Shown piece after piece: positions 16,153 through 25,129 of a stretch of DNA of 64,000 nt. Within the stretch, counting starts at the first letter, position 1; every line of letters starts with the position of its first letter. The stretch spans positions 13,278 to 77,277 of the forward strand of contig JBIKVR010000001.1 in the NCBI GenBank assembly GCA_044356735.1, in the 5' to 3' direction. The notes beneath the pieces were generated by a model. That model was given only the letters and a program-made list of their open reading frames with translations, had not been told where the DNA came from and made no database searches. The stretch is from UBA5018 sp044356735 (GTDB lineage Bacteria > Cyanobacteriota > Cyanobacteriia > PCC-6307 > Cyanobiaceae). The position numbers and the translations under genes were made by a program.

Positions 16153-18072
16153 TTGAGTGCCCATCCCGCCGATCCCCTGAGCCCTCCCCCCGTCCTGGTC
16201 TGTGGTCTTGGCTCCTTGGGGCAGGCCTGTCTTCAGCGCCTCCTGGCCTTTGATCTGCCCCTCCACGGCGTCGATCTGCGGCAGCCCAACTGGAGAGATC
16301 CCGAGCTGGAGTCCCGTCTGGCGGCAACGCTCACCCAAGGAGACATGCGCCTGGCCCACGTGTTGCGCCAAGCCGGTGCCGAGCGAGCCAGTGCCGTTCT
16401 GCTTCTGAGTTCCGACAGCACGATCAACTTTGAGGCTGCCCTCCAGGTACGGCTCCTCAATCCCACTGCGGAGATCGTGGTGCGTTCCAACAACCGTCGC
16501 GCCGATCTCGGCGCCCTGCTGGAGCATCGCCTGCCCGGGGTAGCGGTGGTCGATCCCATCCTTCTCTGTGCTGATGCGATCAGCACCGCCCTAAGACCTG
16601 CATCGATGCGGGCGAGAGTGGAGGTGGATGGCCAGATCATTCAGGTAATGGAGGGTCCTGGTGAGGTCCTTCGCCAACAGAAGCAAGTCCGGCTTCCCGG
16701 GTCATCCTCCGAATCCCCGCCGGTATGGTTGACAGCCCGGTCACCGCTCATCAACCAGGGCCCTCTGGCCCCTGGCCAAAACCGCCGCCATCGCGTCCAG
16801 GCCTGGCTGCGGAGCAAAATTCAAAAGCTGCGCGCCCGGCTGCGGGCGCGGACACGGCTCCAGCGGTGGGGATTCGCTCTGCTGATGCTATTGGTGCTGG
16901 TCGGCGTGCGGACCTTCTCACAAGTGGGGGGATGGAAGCAGGGGGTGTTTGTCACCCTCGGCTTGCTCAAAGGGGAGTACGTCGACCCGGTGAACCTCCT
17001 CCTCTCCGACATCACCGGGATAGAGGAGGTCAGCGCTTGGCTGATCGTTGGCACCCTCCTCTATTCCTTGGTTGGCACGCTGCTGACCTCGGCCCTGGTG
17101 GCCGTGATCCTGGAACGTTTGCTGCGGGAGCGCCTGGGTGTGGAACGGATCCGGCTGCCCCGGCGGGGCCCGGCGCCGGTGCTGTTAGTGGAGGGATCCG
17201 CGCTTGCTCAGCGCATCGCCCAGCGGCTGCGGCGTCACCAGCAGCTGGTGGTGAGGGTCGAGCCGGGGGGCAGCGATGGCTCCCAGGACAAGGGAATCGT
17301 TCAATTCGTAGAACTGGAGGAGGCGCTCCAGGCGCTTGAGGGTCGTCCTGTTGCCGCCGTTGGCCTGCTCTCCACCGATCTGCTGGCCAATCTAGAGTCC
17401 GCCATGGCGCTGCAAAAACGCTGGCCCGAGGCTGGTGTCGCGGTGCTGGCCCATGACTTTGGGGCCGCCGAACCCCTGGGGGACCTGCTGGGAGGGCTGG
17501 CTGTGATTTCCACCGTCGACCTCGTCGCTGATGCGGTGGTGGCGGCCGCCTTTGGGGAGAGGGTGGAGGGAGTCTTGCAACTGCAGGGCACCCACCTACT
17601 GATCGTGCGCTACCGCCTTCAGGAGCAGAACAATCTTTGCGGTCTGAATATCTCCAGGCTGGAGAATGGCTATGGCGTGACAGGCGTTTCTCTGCGCCGG
17701 TCCCGCTATCGCGAGCCCATTCTTTTGCCGCCGCCAGACCTGGTGCTGGCCGCCGGAGACCAGTTGGTGGTGCTGGCGACGGCGGCCAGCCTGCGTAGCA
17801 TCGAATTGGACCATCCAGTGCCCCCCCGCTATCGTCTGCAGATCCAATTTCAGGGGGCGCTCTCGCCAGAGCGTCGCTTTCAGGCGCAGCAAAGCTTGGC
17901 TCGCTGGATCGGTTGCCTCCCAGGGGAGGTGGTCCATCTACTTGATGGAGAGAAGCATCTCACTCCTCCGGTGGATCGGGAAATCTGTGATCTGTTGGTG
18001 GAAGATCTCCGGCGGCAGGGTGTGGAATGCACCCTGATTCAAGACGGTGGCTTGGGCCGGGCCAGCGGATGA
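16153..18072 (+). CDS. RCK/TrkA-N ion-channel-like protein
   Basis: A protein of 639 residues with a TTG start. An N-terminal NAD-binding RCK (TrkA-N) domain shows VLVCGLGSLGQACLQRLLAF and later VLLLSSDSTINFEAALQVRL. A basic linker leads to two or three membrane helices (about 236-255 and 300-325; for example WGFALLMLLVLVGVRTF and AWLIVGTLLYSLVGTLLTSA). A second RCK-like half follows, then a TrkA-C-like end. A classical TVGYG potassium filter is not seen. The arrangement recalls Castor/Pollux (DMI1) channels and TrkA-type potassium regulators; the transported ion is inferred only. Confidence 0.72.
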   Translation: MSAHPADPLSPPPVLVCGLGSLGQACLQRLLAFDLPLHGVDLRQPNWRDPELESRLAATLTQGDMRLAHVLRQAGAERASAVLLLSSDSTINFEAALQVRLLNPTAEIVVRSNNRRADLGALLEHRLPGVAVVDPILLCADAISTALRPASMRARVEVDGQIIQVMEGPGEVLRQQKQVRLPGSSSESPPVWLTARSPLINQGPLAPGQNRRHRVQAWLRSKIQKLRARLRARTRLQRWGFALLMLLVLVGVRTFSQVGGWKQGVFVTLGLLKGEYVDPVNLLLSDITGIEEVSAWLIVGTLLYSLVGTLLTSALVAVILERLLRERLGVERIRLPRRGPAPVLLVEGSALAQRIAQRLRRHQQLVVRVEPGGSDGSQDKGIVQFVELEEALQALEGRPVAAVGLLSTDLLANLESAMALQKRWPEAGVAVLAHDFGAAEPLGDLLGGLAVISTVDLVADAVVAAAFGERVEGVLQLQGTHLLIVRYRLQEQNNLCGLNISRLENGYGVTGVSLRRSRYREPILLPPPDLVLAAGDQLVVLATAASLRSIELDHPVPPRYRLQIQFQGALSPERRFQAQQSLARWIGCLPGEVVHLLDGEKHLTPPVDREICDLLVEDLRRQGVECTLIQDGGLGRASG

Positions 18073-18267
18073 GAATCCGAGTTGAGAATCCGATCAGCCA
18101 CGACGGCGGTAGAGGGGAGAGTGGTTAGAAAATGGCTACTGATACGAAGACTACGACGGGCCCGCTGGGTGAACGGGACCGTTCGCTTGGTCTGAGCTTG
18201 AACAAACCTTAACGAGACCCTTGCGGACTGCCGGCAGGCTGGAGAGGTGCGTTCACTGCCGCCCGCC

Positions 18268-18696
18268 ATGACCCTCCCGATGACCACGCTTGAAGCCTTT
18301 GCCGCCATCCCCCTGGCGGCGGTGTGCTGCGACCAGACCTTCGGCAAGGACGAAGCCCGCGTGATCCGGGAGCAGCTGCTGGTACGTACGGCCTACCAGG
18401 AGATGGAGCCCTACGCCTTCGCTCTGTTGATCTCGGGTCTGCTCAAGCGCTTCCGGGAGGAGTCGTGGCAGGGGCTGATCGCCAGCGCGGCCCCGCTGCT
18501 CAGTCCGGAGCAGCGGGAGATGGCCTTCGCCCTGGCCTGCCAGCTGATCCACTGCGATCGGATCGTGGCTCCTCAGGAGCAACAGTTCCTGGCGGTCCTG
18601 GCGCAGCAACTGCAGTTCACCACAGACCGTGCCGAGCAGATCTTTGAGGTCTGCGATCTGCTGAACCGCGATTTCGTCAATAACCAGTCGACTTAA
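18268..18696 (+). CDS. TerB-family protein
   Basis: An all-helical protein of 142 residues resembling the tellurite-resistance TerB domain: FAAIPLAAVCCDQTFGKDEA, an acidic/hydrophobic helix LISGLLKRFREESWQGLI, and ALACQLIHCDRIVAPQEQQF near the end. TerB domains bind metal ions and occur in stress and phage-resistance contexts as well as in ordinary cyanobacterial genes. The start ATG 18268 is chosen; ATG 18280 is an alternative. No other ter genes are adjacent, so tellurite resistance should not be assumed. Confidence 0.7.
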   Translation: MTLPMTTLEAFAAIPLAAVCCDQTFGKDEARVIREQLLVRTAYQEMEPYAFALLISGLLKRFREESWQGLIASAAPLLSPEQREMAFALACQLIHCDRIVAPQEQQFLAVLAQQLQFTTDRAEQIFEVCDLLNRDFVNNQST

Positions 18697-18862
18697 GCCC
18701 AGAATCCAACCGCCTCTCACTGTCAGCCGACATCGAAAACTGGACCAGCACCGAATCGAGTACAGCGTCTCTACAGACCATATTCGGCTCTCATAAGTAC
18801 AGGAGCAGGAAAGGGGGGGCAGTTCATTCCCCAAGCACCAGCCCCCCTGCTGGTAACGCTGT
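18697..18862. other. Spacer between terB and IS relic 2
   Basis: No gene is supported. The stretch lacks the first half of the IS found in copy 1: the match to that copy begins only at about 18863, marking the truncation point. A G7 run with a facing C6 run (about 18810-18850) could form a hairpin after terB. Confidence 0.4.
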
Positions 18863-19144
18863 TGCCATGCGACCAGGGAAGCGTCGAGTACTGCCTGACA
18901 CGCCGGAGGGCCGATTGGATGATCTGGTTGAAACCGCCAAAGCGCCTATCCGCGCCAAAAGAGAGCATCCGTTTCGGGTAATCAAACAGCAGTTCGACTT
19001 TCAGAAGACCCGACTGCGGGGAATGCTCTTACCGAGGCCGCAGGCCGAGCGTGGCGGAGCCACTAGAACAGCTGCAAAGTGATTGTGCTGGCCGCTCTCT
19101 CGAACCTATTCATGGCACGTCGCAGGTTGCTATACAGTTCGTGA
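18863..19144 (+). pseudogene. IS5-family transposase C-terminal fragment
   Basis: Codes for MRPGKRRVLPDTPEGRLDDL, then EHPFRVIKQQFDFQKTRLRG, the 42-nt insert, and finally KVIVLAALSNLFMARRRLL before a TGA at 19142-19144. The tail here reads VIVLAAL, closer to intact relatives than VNELAAL in copy 1. Catalytic residues of the N-terminal two thirds are gone, so it is inactive. Confidence 0.85.
19029..19070. repeat. 42-nt insert shared by both transposase relics, copy 2
   Basis: Same sequence as 5818-5859 except for the last bases (AGAACA versus AGAATA) and at the same codon position of the transposase. It shows that the two IS copies descend from one already interrupted ancestor, or that the element targets this site. 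Confidence 0.7.
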
Positions 19145-19372
19145 TCGGAGGATTGGTGTGCCCGTTGCGGGCAAGAATTCCCCCAAACAAACCAATTTTA
19201 GCTGCCGCGAAGGTGAAATCAGGCCTATCAAGCCTCAGATCCCCCAGAAATTGTTCATCCCGAGCAAATCGCAAGCTTAAACACTCTTTGAGGGCTCGTT
19301 GCCCAGAGGTTCCCTAGGCAAAGTTCTGCACAGGCCTATACAAAATGAAGCGATTCAGCTTCAGACCCAGAT

Positions 19373-19684
19373 TCAGCACCAGGCCGCTGGATCCAGATAG
19401 ATATCGGCGGGCTGGGGAGCGGCCAGGGGCCTTTCCGCCGCCGGGTTGAGCGGTGCGGCCAGCAATTCGGCGCTGGCGACGCTGGCGCTGGCTGGCAGGG
19501 CCGGCTGGTCGGGATCAAAGCTTGTGGGATGGCTGACGCTGCTCGAAAAACCGCGAAAGATCAGCAGTTCAAACGGCTCCAACTCGCCACTGGCCCCCGC
19601 CAGCTCTCCCCGCAGCCGCAGCACCCGATCGGGCCTGGTGCGGCTAATGGCCTCCAGGGCTTCCAGCAGGCAGGCCACCGCCAT
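19373..19684 (-). CDS. Conserved cyanobacterial protein of unknown function
   Basis: A protein of 103 residues from ATG 19684 (a TTG three codons earlier is possible). It begins MAVACLLEALEAISRTRPDR and continues VLRLRGELAGASGELEPFEL, LIFRGFSSSVSHPTSFDPDQ and LLAAPLNPAAERPLA. I recall similar short proteins in picocyanobacteria (possibly the DUF7734 group) but know no function. No membrane segment or signal peptide. It lies 60 nt downstream of the DUF3177 gene on the same strand. Confidence 0.6.
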   Translation of the reverse strand: MAVACLLEALEAISRTRPDRVLRLRGELAGASGELEPFELLIFRGFSSSVSHPTSFDPDQPALPASASVASAELLAAPLNPAAERPLAAPQPADIYLDPAAWC

Positions 19685-19744
19685 GGAACTCAATTACTCC
19701 TGGCCACATCCACCAGCTTGGCAGGCCCGCAAACCATGGGGCGC

Positions 19745-20386
19745 TCAAAAGCCACCGGCCACCCGGCCCAGCTTCGGCAGGCGCACCAGCAGCCACTGGA
19801 GCAGGCCCACCCCGTAGGCCACCAGGCCCAAGTAGCCGAGGAAAGCGGCCAGGGATGGCGTCCAGTCAGCGCCGAAAACAAAACCAAACAAGCCGGCGAT
19901 CGGGCCGTGCAAATGCAGGGGCGGTTGCAGCCACACCGCGCATTTGGTCTGCAGCATCGACGCCTTATCCATGCAGCTGAGGGCCGTGGCACTGAGGCCG
20001 GCGCCCAGCAGCGCCCAAATGGAGAAGCTCCAGCGCCAGATGCGCAGGCTGAGGGGCAGGGCCCGCCAGGGGGGCAGATCGTTGATTTCCTCGTTGATAT
20101 CCACCCAGAACCACAGGCCAATCACCAAGATCAACTGGGCGGCAATCACCAACCAAAAGCCCAGGGGGCGCTGGTCGGTGAGTAACAGGATGGCGATCAG
20201 CAACAGGCTGGCCAGCTTCCAGTAGATGCCCATCAGCCGCAGCAGGGCGCCCTGGCGCTTCACGGAAGACCACACCAGCAGCACCAGCGGCAGGCCCACG
20301 GCAAGCGACACCGCCAGCCTGAAATCGAGCCACACCAAGGTGCGATAGAGCGCGTCCGGCACGGGACAGGTTCGGTAAGGAGCCAT
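19745..20386 (-). CDS. DUF3177 family membrane protein
   Basis: A protein of 213 residues with about five or six predicted membrane helices (for example LAVSLAVGLPLVLLVWSSV, LASLLLIAILLL, FWLVIAAQLILVIGLWFW, FLGYLGLVAYGVGLLQWLLV). The order RTLVWLDFRLAV ... QRPLGFWLVIAAQL ... LPPWRALPLSLRIWRW fits the cyanobacterial DUF3177 family, whose function is not established. Start chosen at MAPYRTC (20386); an in-frame ATG three codons earlier exists. Divergent from the FIST gene. Confidence 0.7.
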   Translation of the reverse strand: MAPYRTCPVPDALYRTLVWLDFRLAVSLAVGLPLVLLVWSSVKRQGALLRLMGIYWKLASLLLIAILLLTDQRPLGFWLVIAAQLILVIGLWFWVDINEEINDLPPWRALPLSLRIWRWSFSIWALLGAGLSATALSCMDKASMLQTKCAVWLQPPLHLHGPIAGLFGFVFGADWTPSLAAFLGYLGLVAYGVGLLQWLLVRLPKLGRVAGGF

Positions 20387-20422
20387 TATCCGCACCTACC
20401 CTGGACGATAGGTTCGAGGGCA

Positions 20423-21781
20423 ATGGCAGGCTTCTCACTTCCTATCTGGTGGCCCGGCCGACAAGCGGCCCCTTGGTGCCGCACCGCCCTGGTCACCGAT
20501 GCGTCGCTGCAGGGGGCTGTCGAGGCCGTCGCCCTGCAGCTGCGCGGTTGCGGCCCGGCCGATTTGGCCCTGGTATTCGCCTCGGCCAGCTATGCCAGCG
20601 ACCTGCCGCGACTACTGCCGCTGCTGCGCCAAAAGCTCAATGCCAAACATTGGCTGGGCTGCCTCAGCTCCGGCGTGGTGGGCACTGGCGCCGACGGCGT
20701 ACCCCATGAACTGGAACAGGAGCCCGGCCTGAGCGTCACCCTGCTGCACCTGCCGGGGGCCCGCTTGCATCCCTTCGTGATCGAGCCAGGCCCGCTGCCC
20801 GACCTGGACGGTCCCGCCCAGCCCTGGTTGGATCAGCTCGGCGGCGCCGGCAACCGGGAACTGAGCGCCCAGCTGGCCGCCAGCCGCTCGATGCTGCTGC
20901 TATTGGATCCCACCTGCTCGTCGATCAGCGATCTGATCAGCGGTCTCGACTTCGCCTGCCCCCAGGCCCACAAGGTGGGCGGCATTGCCGGCCAGCACAG
21001 CGCCCCCCACGGCTCGCTGCTATTTGACCAGCGGGTGGTGGGCGGCGCCATCGGCTGCCTGATCGACGGCGACTGGACGCTGGCACCGGTGGTGGCCCAG
21101 GGCTGCCGCCCGATCGGCCCGGTGCTGGAGGTGGAGCAAGCCCAGCGCAACGTGCTGCTGGAGGTGAGTGAGGGCAATGGGCGGCGCAACACGCCAGTGG
21201 CGGCGCTGCAGGAGATCCTCAGCGGCCTCAGTGCCGCAGATCGAGACCTGGTCAAAACCTCGCTGTTTCTCGGTGTGGCGCGCCGCAACTTCAGCCTGGC
21301 CGCCATGGGAGCAGAAGCGCCATCGGCCTTCCTGGTGCGCAACTTGATCGGCGTCGATCCCCGCAATGGCGCCGTCGCCGTGGCCGAACGGATGCGGGTG
21401 GGCCAGCAGGTGCAGTTCCAATTGCGCGATGGCGACACCTCCCGCCAGGAACTGCGGGAGTTGTTGCAAAGCCAGGCCAGCGGCGGCAAGCAGCCGCTGC
21501 TGGGGCTGCTGTTCGCCTGTCTGGGCCGGGGCCAGGGGCTCTACGGGGTGCCAGACGGCGATGTGAACTCCTGTGCGGCTGTTTATCCGGGCCTGCCGGT
21601 GGCCGGGGCCTTTTGCAATGGCGAGATCGGCCCGGTGGCCGGCACCACCCACCTGCACGGCTACACCGCCTGCTGGGGCTTGCTGGTGCCTAGCCCCCAA
21701 AAGGTGAAAGCCCAGCAGGGCGAGCCAGCGGCCGAGCAACCGCCAGATCAAGGCCGCCCAGACCTGCCATCACGCAACTAA
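20423..21781 (+). CDS. FIST domain sensor-like protein
   Basis: A soluble protein of 452 residues with the FIST N domain (ADLALVFASASYASDLPRLL, HWLGCLSSGVVGTG) and FIST C domain (FLVRNLIGVDPRNGAVAVAE, GLLFACLGRGQGLYG, GAFCNGEIGPVAGTTHLHGY). FIST domains are predicted ligand-binding sensory modules. No kinase or other output domain is attached, which is usual for the cyanobacterial members. Its TAA stop overlaps the trmB start by one base, so the two genes are likely co-transcribed. Confidence 0.87.
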   Translation: MAGFSLPIWWPGRQAAPWCRTALVTDASLQGAVEAVALQLRGCGPADLALVFASASYASDLPRLLPLLRQKLNAKHWLGCLSSGVVGTGADGVPHELEQEPGLSVTLLHLPGARLHPFVIEPGPLPDLDGPAQPWLDQLGGAGNRELSAQLAASRSMLLLLDPTCSSISDLISGLDFACPQAHKVGGIAGQHSAPHGSLLFDQRVVGGAIGCLIDGDWTLAPVVAQGCRPIGPVLEVEQAQRNVLLEVSEGNGRRNTPVAALQEILSGLSAADRDLVKTSLFLGVARRNFSLAAMGAEAPSAFLVRNLIGVDPRNGAVAVAERMRVGQQVQFQLRDGDTSRQELRELLQSQASGGKQPLLGLLFACLGRGQGLYGVPDGDVNSCAAVYPGLPVAGAFCNGEIGPVAGTTHLHGYTACWGLLVPSPQKVKAQQGEPAAEQPPDQGRPDLPSRN

Positions 21782-22545
21782 TGGTGCGCCAACACGTCAA
21801 TCCGCTCAGCCGCTTCTTCCAGCTGCCCCGGCCCCTGCCGCCGCCGGAGCAGCTGTTCGCCCAGCCGCAGCGGCCGATCCACCTGGACATCGGTTGCGCC
21901 CGCGGCCGCTTTCTGCTGGCCATGGCCCAGCTGGAAGCCGATCGCAATTACCTGGGCGTGGAGATCCGCCGCCCCCTGGTGACCGCCGCGGAGGCCGACC
22001 GCCAGGCCCTGGAGCTCACCAACCTGCACTATCTGTTCTGCAACGCCAATGTGAGCCTGGAAAACTGGCTGCTGGCGCTGCCGGCCGGTCTGCTGGAGCG
22101 GGTATCAATTCAATTTCCCGATCCCTGGTTCAAGGCAAAACACCACAAGCGGCGGGTATTGCAACCGGAGCTGCTGCGGGCCCTGGCCGCGGCCCTGGCC
22201 CCGGGCCGGGAACTGTTCATCCAGAGCGATGTGCTGGAGGTGATCGAGCCGATGCGGGCCTTGATCGAAACCAGCGGCCAGTTCGCGGCCCAAACCCCCA
22301 GCAACCCTCCAGCCAATGCTGAGCGCTGGTTTGGCGCCAATCCCCTGCCGCTGCCCACGGAGCGAGAAACCCTGGTGCTGCGCCAGGGCCTGCCTGTTTA
22401 TCGGCTGCTCTACCGGCGCAACGCCCTGGCCACCAGCGCCAGCGGCAGGTCGGCAGAGGCCGGCAGACCAGAAGCCACCGATAATCCGGCCACGGCAGCG
22501 GCTCCGGCCCCTGCATCTGCCCAAACCAGGGCCATGGCTCGATGA
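21781..22545 (+). CDS. trmB: tRNA (guanine-46-N7)-methyltransferase
   Basis: SAM-dependent enzyme that makes m7G46 in tRNA variable loops. Family motifs: HLDIGCARGRFLLAMAQL (SAM site), YLGVEIRRPLVTAAE, NLHYLFCNANV, ISIQFPDPWFKAKHHKRR (catalytic region, here SIQFPDPWFKAKH) and QSDVLEVIEPM. The core ends near residue 218; the remaining ~35 residues are an Ala/Pro-rich low-complexity tail. The stop overlaps the ictB start (ATGA). Confidence 0.95.
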   Translation: MVRQHVNPLSRFFQLPRPLPPPEQLFAQPQRPIHLDIGCARGRFLLAMAQLEADRNYLGVEIRRPLVTAAEADRQALELTNLHYLFCNANVSLENWLLALPAGLLERVSIQFPDPWFKAKHHKRRVLQPELLRALAAALAPGRELFIQSDVLEVIEPMRALIETSGQFAAQTPSNPPANAERWFGANPLPLPTERETLVLRQGLPVYRLLYRRNALATSASGRSAEAGRPEATDNPATAAAPAPASAQTRAMAR

Positions 22546-24089
22546 CTTCCACCTCCGCCTCCCCTCCCTGGCTGCTGCGCTGGCAGGGTTTGCTGGCGGC
22601 CAGCGGCGGCCCCCTGGCCCAGCGCCTGGAGCCGATCAGCGGCCTGGTGGTCTGCGCGCTGATGGCGGGGCTGCCGCTGGTAACCCGCGCCGGCCTCAGC
22701 CTGCTGATTACCGCGGCGGGTCTGCTGTGGCTGCTCTGGGCCCTGCGCACCCCCGCCGGCCGCATCGGACCGATCAGCGGCTGGTTGCTGGTGATCCTGG
22801 GAATAATGCTGCTGGCCAGCGGCACCTCGCCCGTACCGGTGGCGGCCGCCAAGGGGCTGGCCAAACTGGTGAGCTACCTGGGCGTCTATGCCCTGATGCG
22901 CCAGTTGCTGGCCCGATCCCCCGCCTGGTGGGATCGGATCGTGGCGGCGCTGCTGGCCGGTGAACTGGCAAGCAGCGTGATCGCCATCCGCCAGCTCTAC
23001 GGCGACACCTCGGAGTTGGCCCGCTGGGCCGATCCAAATTCCGTGGCCGATGGCACGATCCGGGTCTACGGACCGCTGGAAAATCCCAACCTGCTGGCGG
23101 GCTATCTGATTCCAATCCTGCCGCTGGCCGTGGTGGCCCTGTTGCGCTGGTCGCCCTGGCCCCAAAAGCTTTATGCCGCCACCGCCCTGCTGCTGGGCAG
23201 CACTGCCCTGTTCTTGAGCTACAGCCGTGGCGGCTGGCTGGGGATGGTGGCGGCGCTGGCCAGCACCGGCCTGTTGCTGGTGTTGCGCCAGACCCGCAGC
23301 TGGCCGCCCCTGGCCCGGCGGCTGTTTCCGCTGCTGCTGGCGGTTTTCGGCGCGGCGCTGCTGGTGGTGGCGATCACCCAGGTGGAGCCGCTGCGCATCC
23401 GGGCGATGAGCCTGCTGGCGGGCCGCCAGGACAGCTCCAACAACTTCCGCATCAACGTTTGGCTGGCGGCGCTGCAGATGGTGCAGGACCGCCCCTGGCT
23501 TGGGATTGGACCTGGCAACACCGCCTTCAATCTGATCTATCCCCTCTACCAACAGCCGAAGTTCAACGCCCTCAGCGCCTACTCCGTGCCCCTGGAACTG
23601 CTGGTGGAAGGCGGCATTCCCGCGCTGCTAGCGGGGCTCGGGCTATTGCAGGCGTCGCTGCGGCGGGGCCTGGCCCAACTGCGGGGCGAGTCCAGCTGGG
23701 CCCTGCCGGCCCTGGGCGCCGTCGCCGCCATCGCCGGTCTCTGCGTTCAAGGCGCCACCGACACGATCTTCTTCCGACCGGAAGTGCAGCTGATCGGCTG
23801 GTTCTGCCTGGCCACCCTGGCGGTGAGCGAGCCGCGATCGGCCAGCGGCCAGCCAGCTGCCGCCAATGGCCAACAGCCCATAGCCCATCCACAGCCAGCC
23901 AGCGGCCAACCCATCGCCCAGGGGCCACAGCCCATAGCCAGCGACCCACAGCCAGCCAACGAGCCGCAAGCGGCCAACATCGCCACGATCCCCGGCCAGC
24001 CTGGGGCCAGCGGCCCACAGCCAGCAAGCAACCAGCCTGGGGCCAGCGGGCCAAAGCCCAGTGTGATCCTTCCAGACCCTTGGGCCTGA
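22542..24089 (+). CDS. ictB: IctB-type membrane protein (O-antigen ligase superfamily)
   Basis: A polytopic membrane protein of 515 residues. The core, about residues 1-430, has ten or so hydrophobic helices and the Wzy_C landmarks RVYGPLENPNLLAGYLIPIL, LFLSYSRGGWLGMVAAL, NNFRINVWLAALQM and WLGIGPGNTAFNLIYPLY. This matches cyanobacterial IctB, first linked to inorganic carbon accumulation, though its fold is that of O-antigen ligases and direct transport is unproven. The last ~80 residues are a degenerate repeat rich in Gln, Pro, Ala and Ser (for example PIAQGPQPIASDPQPANEPQ), unlike other IctB proteins. Confidence 0.85.
   Translation: MTSTSASPPWLLRWQGLLAASGGPLAQRLEPISGLVVCALMAGLPLVTRAGLSLLITAAGLLWLLWALRTPAGRIGPISGWLLVILGIMLLASGTSPVPVAAAKGLAKLVSYLGVYALMRQLLARSPAWWDRIVAALLAGELASSVIAIRQLYGDTSELARWADPNSVADGTIRVYGPLENPNLLAGYLIPILPLAVVALLRWSPWPQKLYAATALLLGSTALFLSYSRGGWLGMVAALASTGLLLVLRQTRSWPPLARRLFPLLLAVFGAALLVVAITQVEPLRIRAMSLLAGRQDSSNNFRINVWLAALQMVQDRPWLGIGPGNTAFNLIYPLYQQPKFNALSAYSVPLELLVEGGIPALLAGLGLLQASLRRGLAQLRGESSWALPALGAVAAIAGLCVQGATDTIFFRPEVQLIGWFCLATLAVSEPRSASGQPAAANGQQPIAHPQPASGQPIAQGPQPIASDPQPANEPQAANIATIPGQPGASGPQPASNQPGASGPKPSVILPDPWA
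23859..24060 (+). repeat. Degenerate Gln/Pro/Ala repeat at the 3' end of ictB
   Basis: Variants of the units GCCAGCGGCCAACCC, CACAGCCAGCC and CAACAGCCCATAGCC recur through 200 nt and stay in frame with ictB. The product is a hydrophilic tail of about 65 residues. Confidence 0.7.
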
Positions 24090-24118
24090 TTAAGCCACCA
24101 GCTCCGCCCAGTGCCGGA

Positions 24119-25093
24119 ATGCCCCAACTGATCGCCGGCTTTGATGCCGGCCAAACCCACAGCCGCTGCCGCCTCGCCCTGGTGCGGGCCGCTGGCTCCA
24201 GCACCAGCTATCAGCCGCTGGCGGAAGGCAGCGGCAGCGGCGTCAGCCACCTGGCCGCCGCCGACGGCCCGGCGCGCTTCCAGGCGGCCCTCACCAGCAG
24301 CCTGGCCGCCGCTCGCGCCCAGTTGAGCGCATCCAACCTGCCCCCCCTGGAAGCCCTGCCGCCCCTGGCGGCCGCGGCGGTGGGGGCCAGCGGTGTGGAA
24401 CAGGGCAGCGAGCTGCAGGGCCGCGGCCAAAGCCTGGCCGCCGCGGCCCTGGGCCTGGCGCCAGCGATGGTGGCCGTTACCGGCGACGAGCGCACGGCCC
24501 TGGCGGGGGCCTTTGGCGCTGGAGCTGGAGTGCTGGTGATCAGCGGCACCGGCGCTATCGCCGTCGGGCGAGATGGGGCTGGCCACAGCCATCGCTGCGG
24601 TGGCTGGGGCTGGCTGCTGGATGGGGCCGGCTCCGCCATGGACATCGGCCGCGATGGTCTGGCGGCCAGTGTGGCCATGGCGGACGGCCGCAGGGCCGAA
24701 ACCCCCCTGCGCTCAGCCCTCTGGCAGGCCCTGGGCGCCGAATCGGCCCAGGCGGTGAAGGCGGCGGTGGTGGCCAGTGATTTCGGTGCCGCCGGCTTTG
24801 CGCGGCTGGCCCCGGTGGTGGATCGCCTCGCCGACGCCGGCGATCCAGAGGCGATCGTGATCGTGCGGCGCTCGGCCACGGCCCTCGCCGAGCTGGTGGT
24901 TGGGGTGGCCACAGCCCTGGCCATGCCGGCGGCTCCCGTGTGTCCGGTGGGGGGAGCGCTGACGCACCTGCGGCAACTGCGGCGCCACTTTGAGCAAAGC
25001 CTGCAGCTGTCGCTGCCCGGGGCGAGCCTGGTGAGCCCTGGCGGCGATGCCTGCTCCGGCGCCCTGGCCCTGGCGGCCGCGCTGCTGGATTGA
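24119..25093 (+). CDS. BadF/BadG-type ATPase, N-acetylglucosamine-kinase-like
   Basis: A protein of 324 residues in the ASKHA fold. PHOSPHATE-1-like motif IAGFDAGQTHSRCRLALV at the N-terminus, TGDERTALAGAFGAGAGVLV, ISGTGAIAVGRDG, and HRCGGWGWLLDGAGSAMDIG, then a C-terminal PVCPVGGAL. This matches the BadF/BadG/BcrA/BcrD ATPase family whose sugar branch phosphorylates N-acetylglucosamine. Position next to glmM (amino-sugar metabolism) supports a sugar kinase role. Start ATG 24119, 29 nt after ictB. Confidence 0.8.
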   Translation: MPQLIAGFDAGQTHSRCRLALVRAAGSSTSYQPLAEGSGSGVSHLAAADGPARFQAALTSSLAAARAQLSASNLPPLEALPPLAAAAVGASGVEQGSELQGRGQSLAAAALGLAPAMVAVTGDERTALAGAFGAGAGVLVISGTGAIAVGRDGAGHSHRCGGWGWLLDGAGSAMDIGRDGLAASVAMADGRRAETPLRSALWQALGAESAQAVKAAVVASDFGAAGFARLAPVVDRLADAGDPEAIVIVRRSATALAELVVGVATALAMPAAPVCPVGGALTHLRQLRRHFEQSLQLSLPGASLVSPGGDACSGALALAAALLD

Positions 25094-25129
25094 GCCACGC
25101 CCCAGGCTGGTGCGATCTGGCCGAGTTGA

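Larger units (their letters stand above)
18863..19314 (+). mobile_element. Decayed IS5-like insertion sequence, copy 2 (5'-truncated)
   Basis: Nearly identical to 5654-6102 of copy 1, in the same orientation, from the codons for AMRPGKRR to the right inverted repeat GGGCTCGTTGCCCAGAGGTT with end CCC at 19312-19314. The left inverted repeat and two thirds of the transposase are absent. It carries the same 42-nt insert at the same place. Confidence 0.82.

Noticed and set aside
18268..18696. Tellurite-resistance operon
   Set aside because: Only one TerB-like gene is present; no terC, terD, terZ or tehB neighbours support that role.
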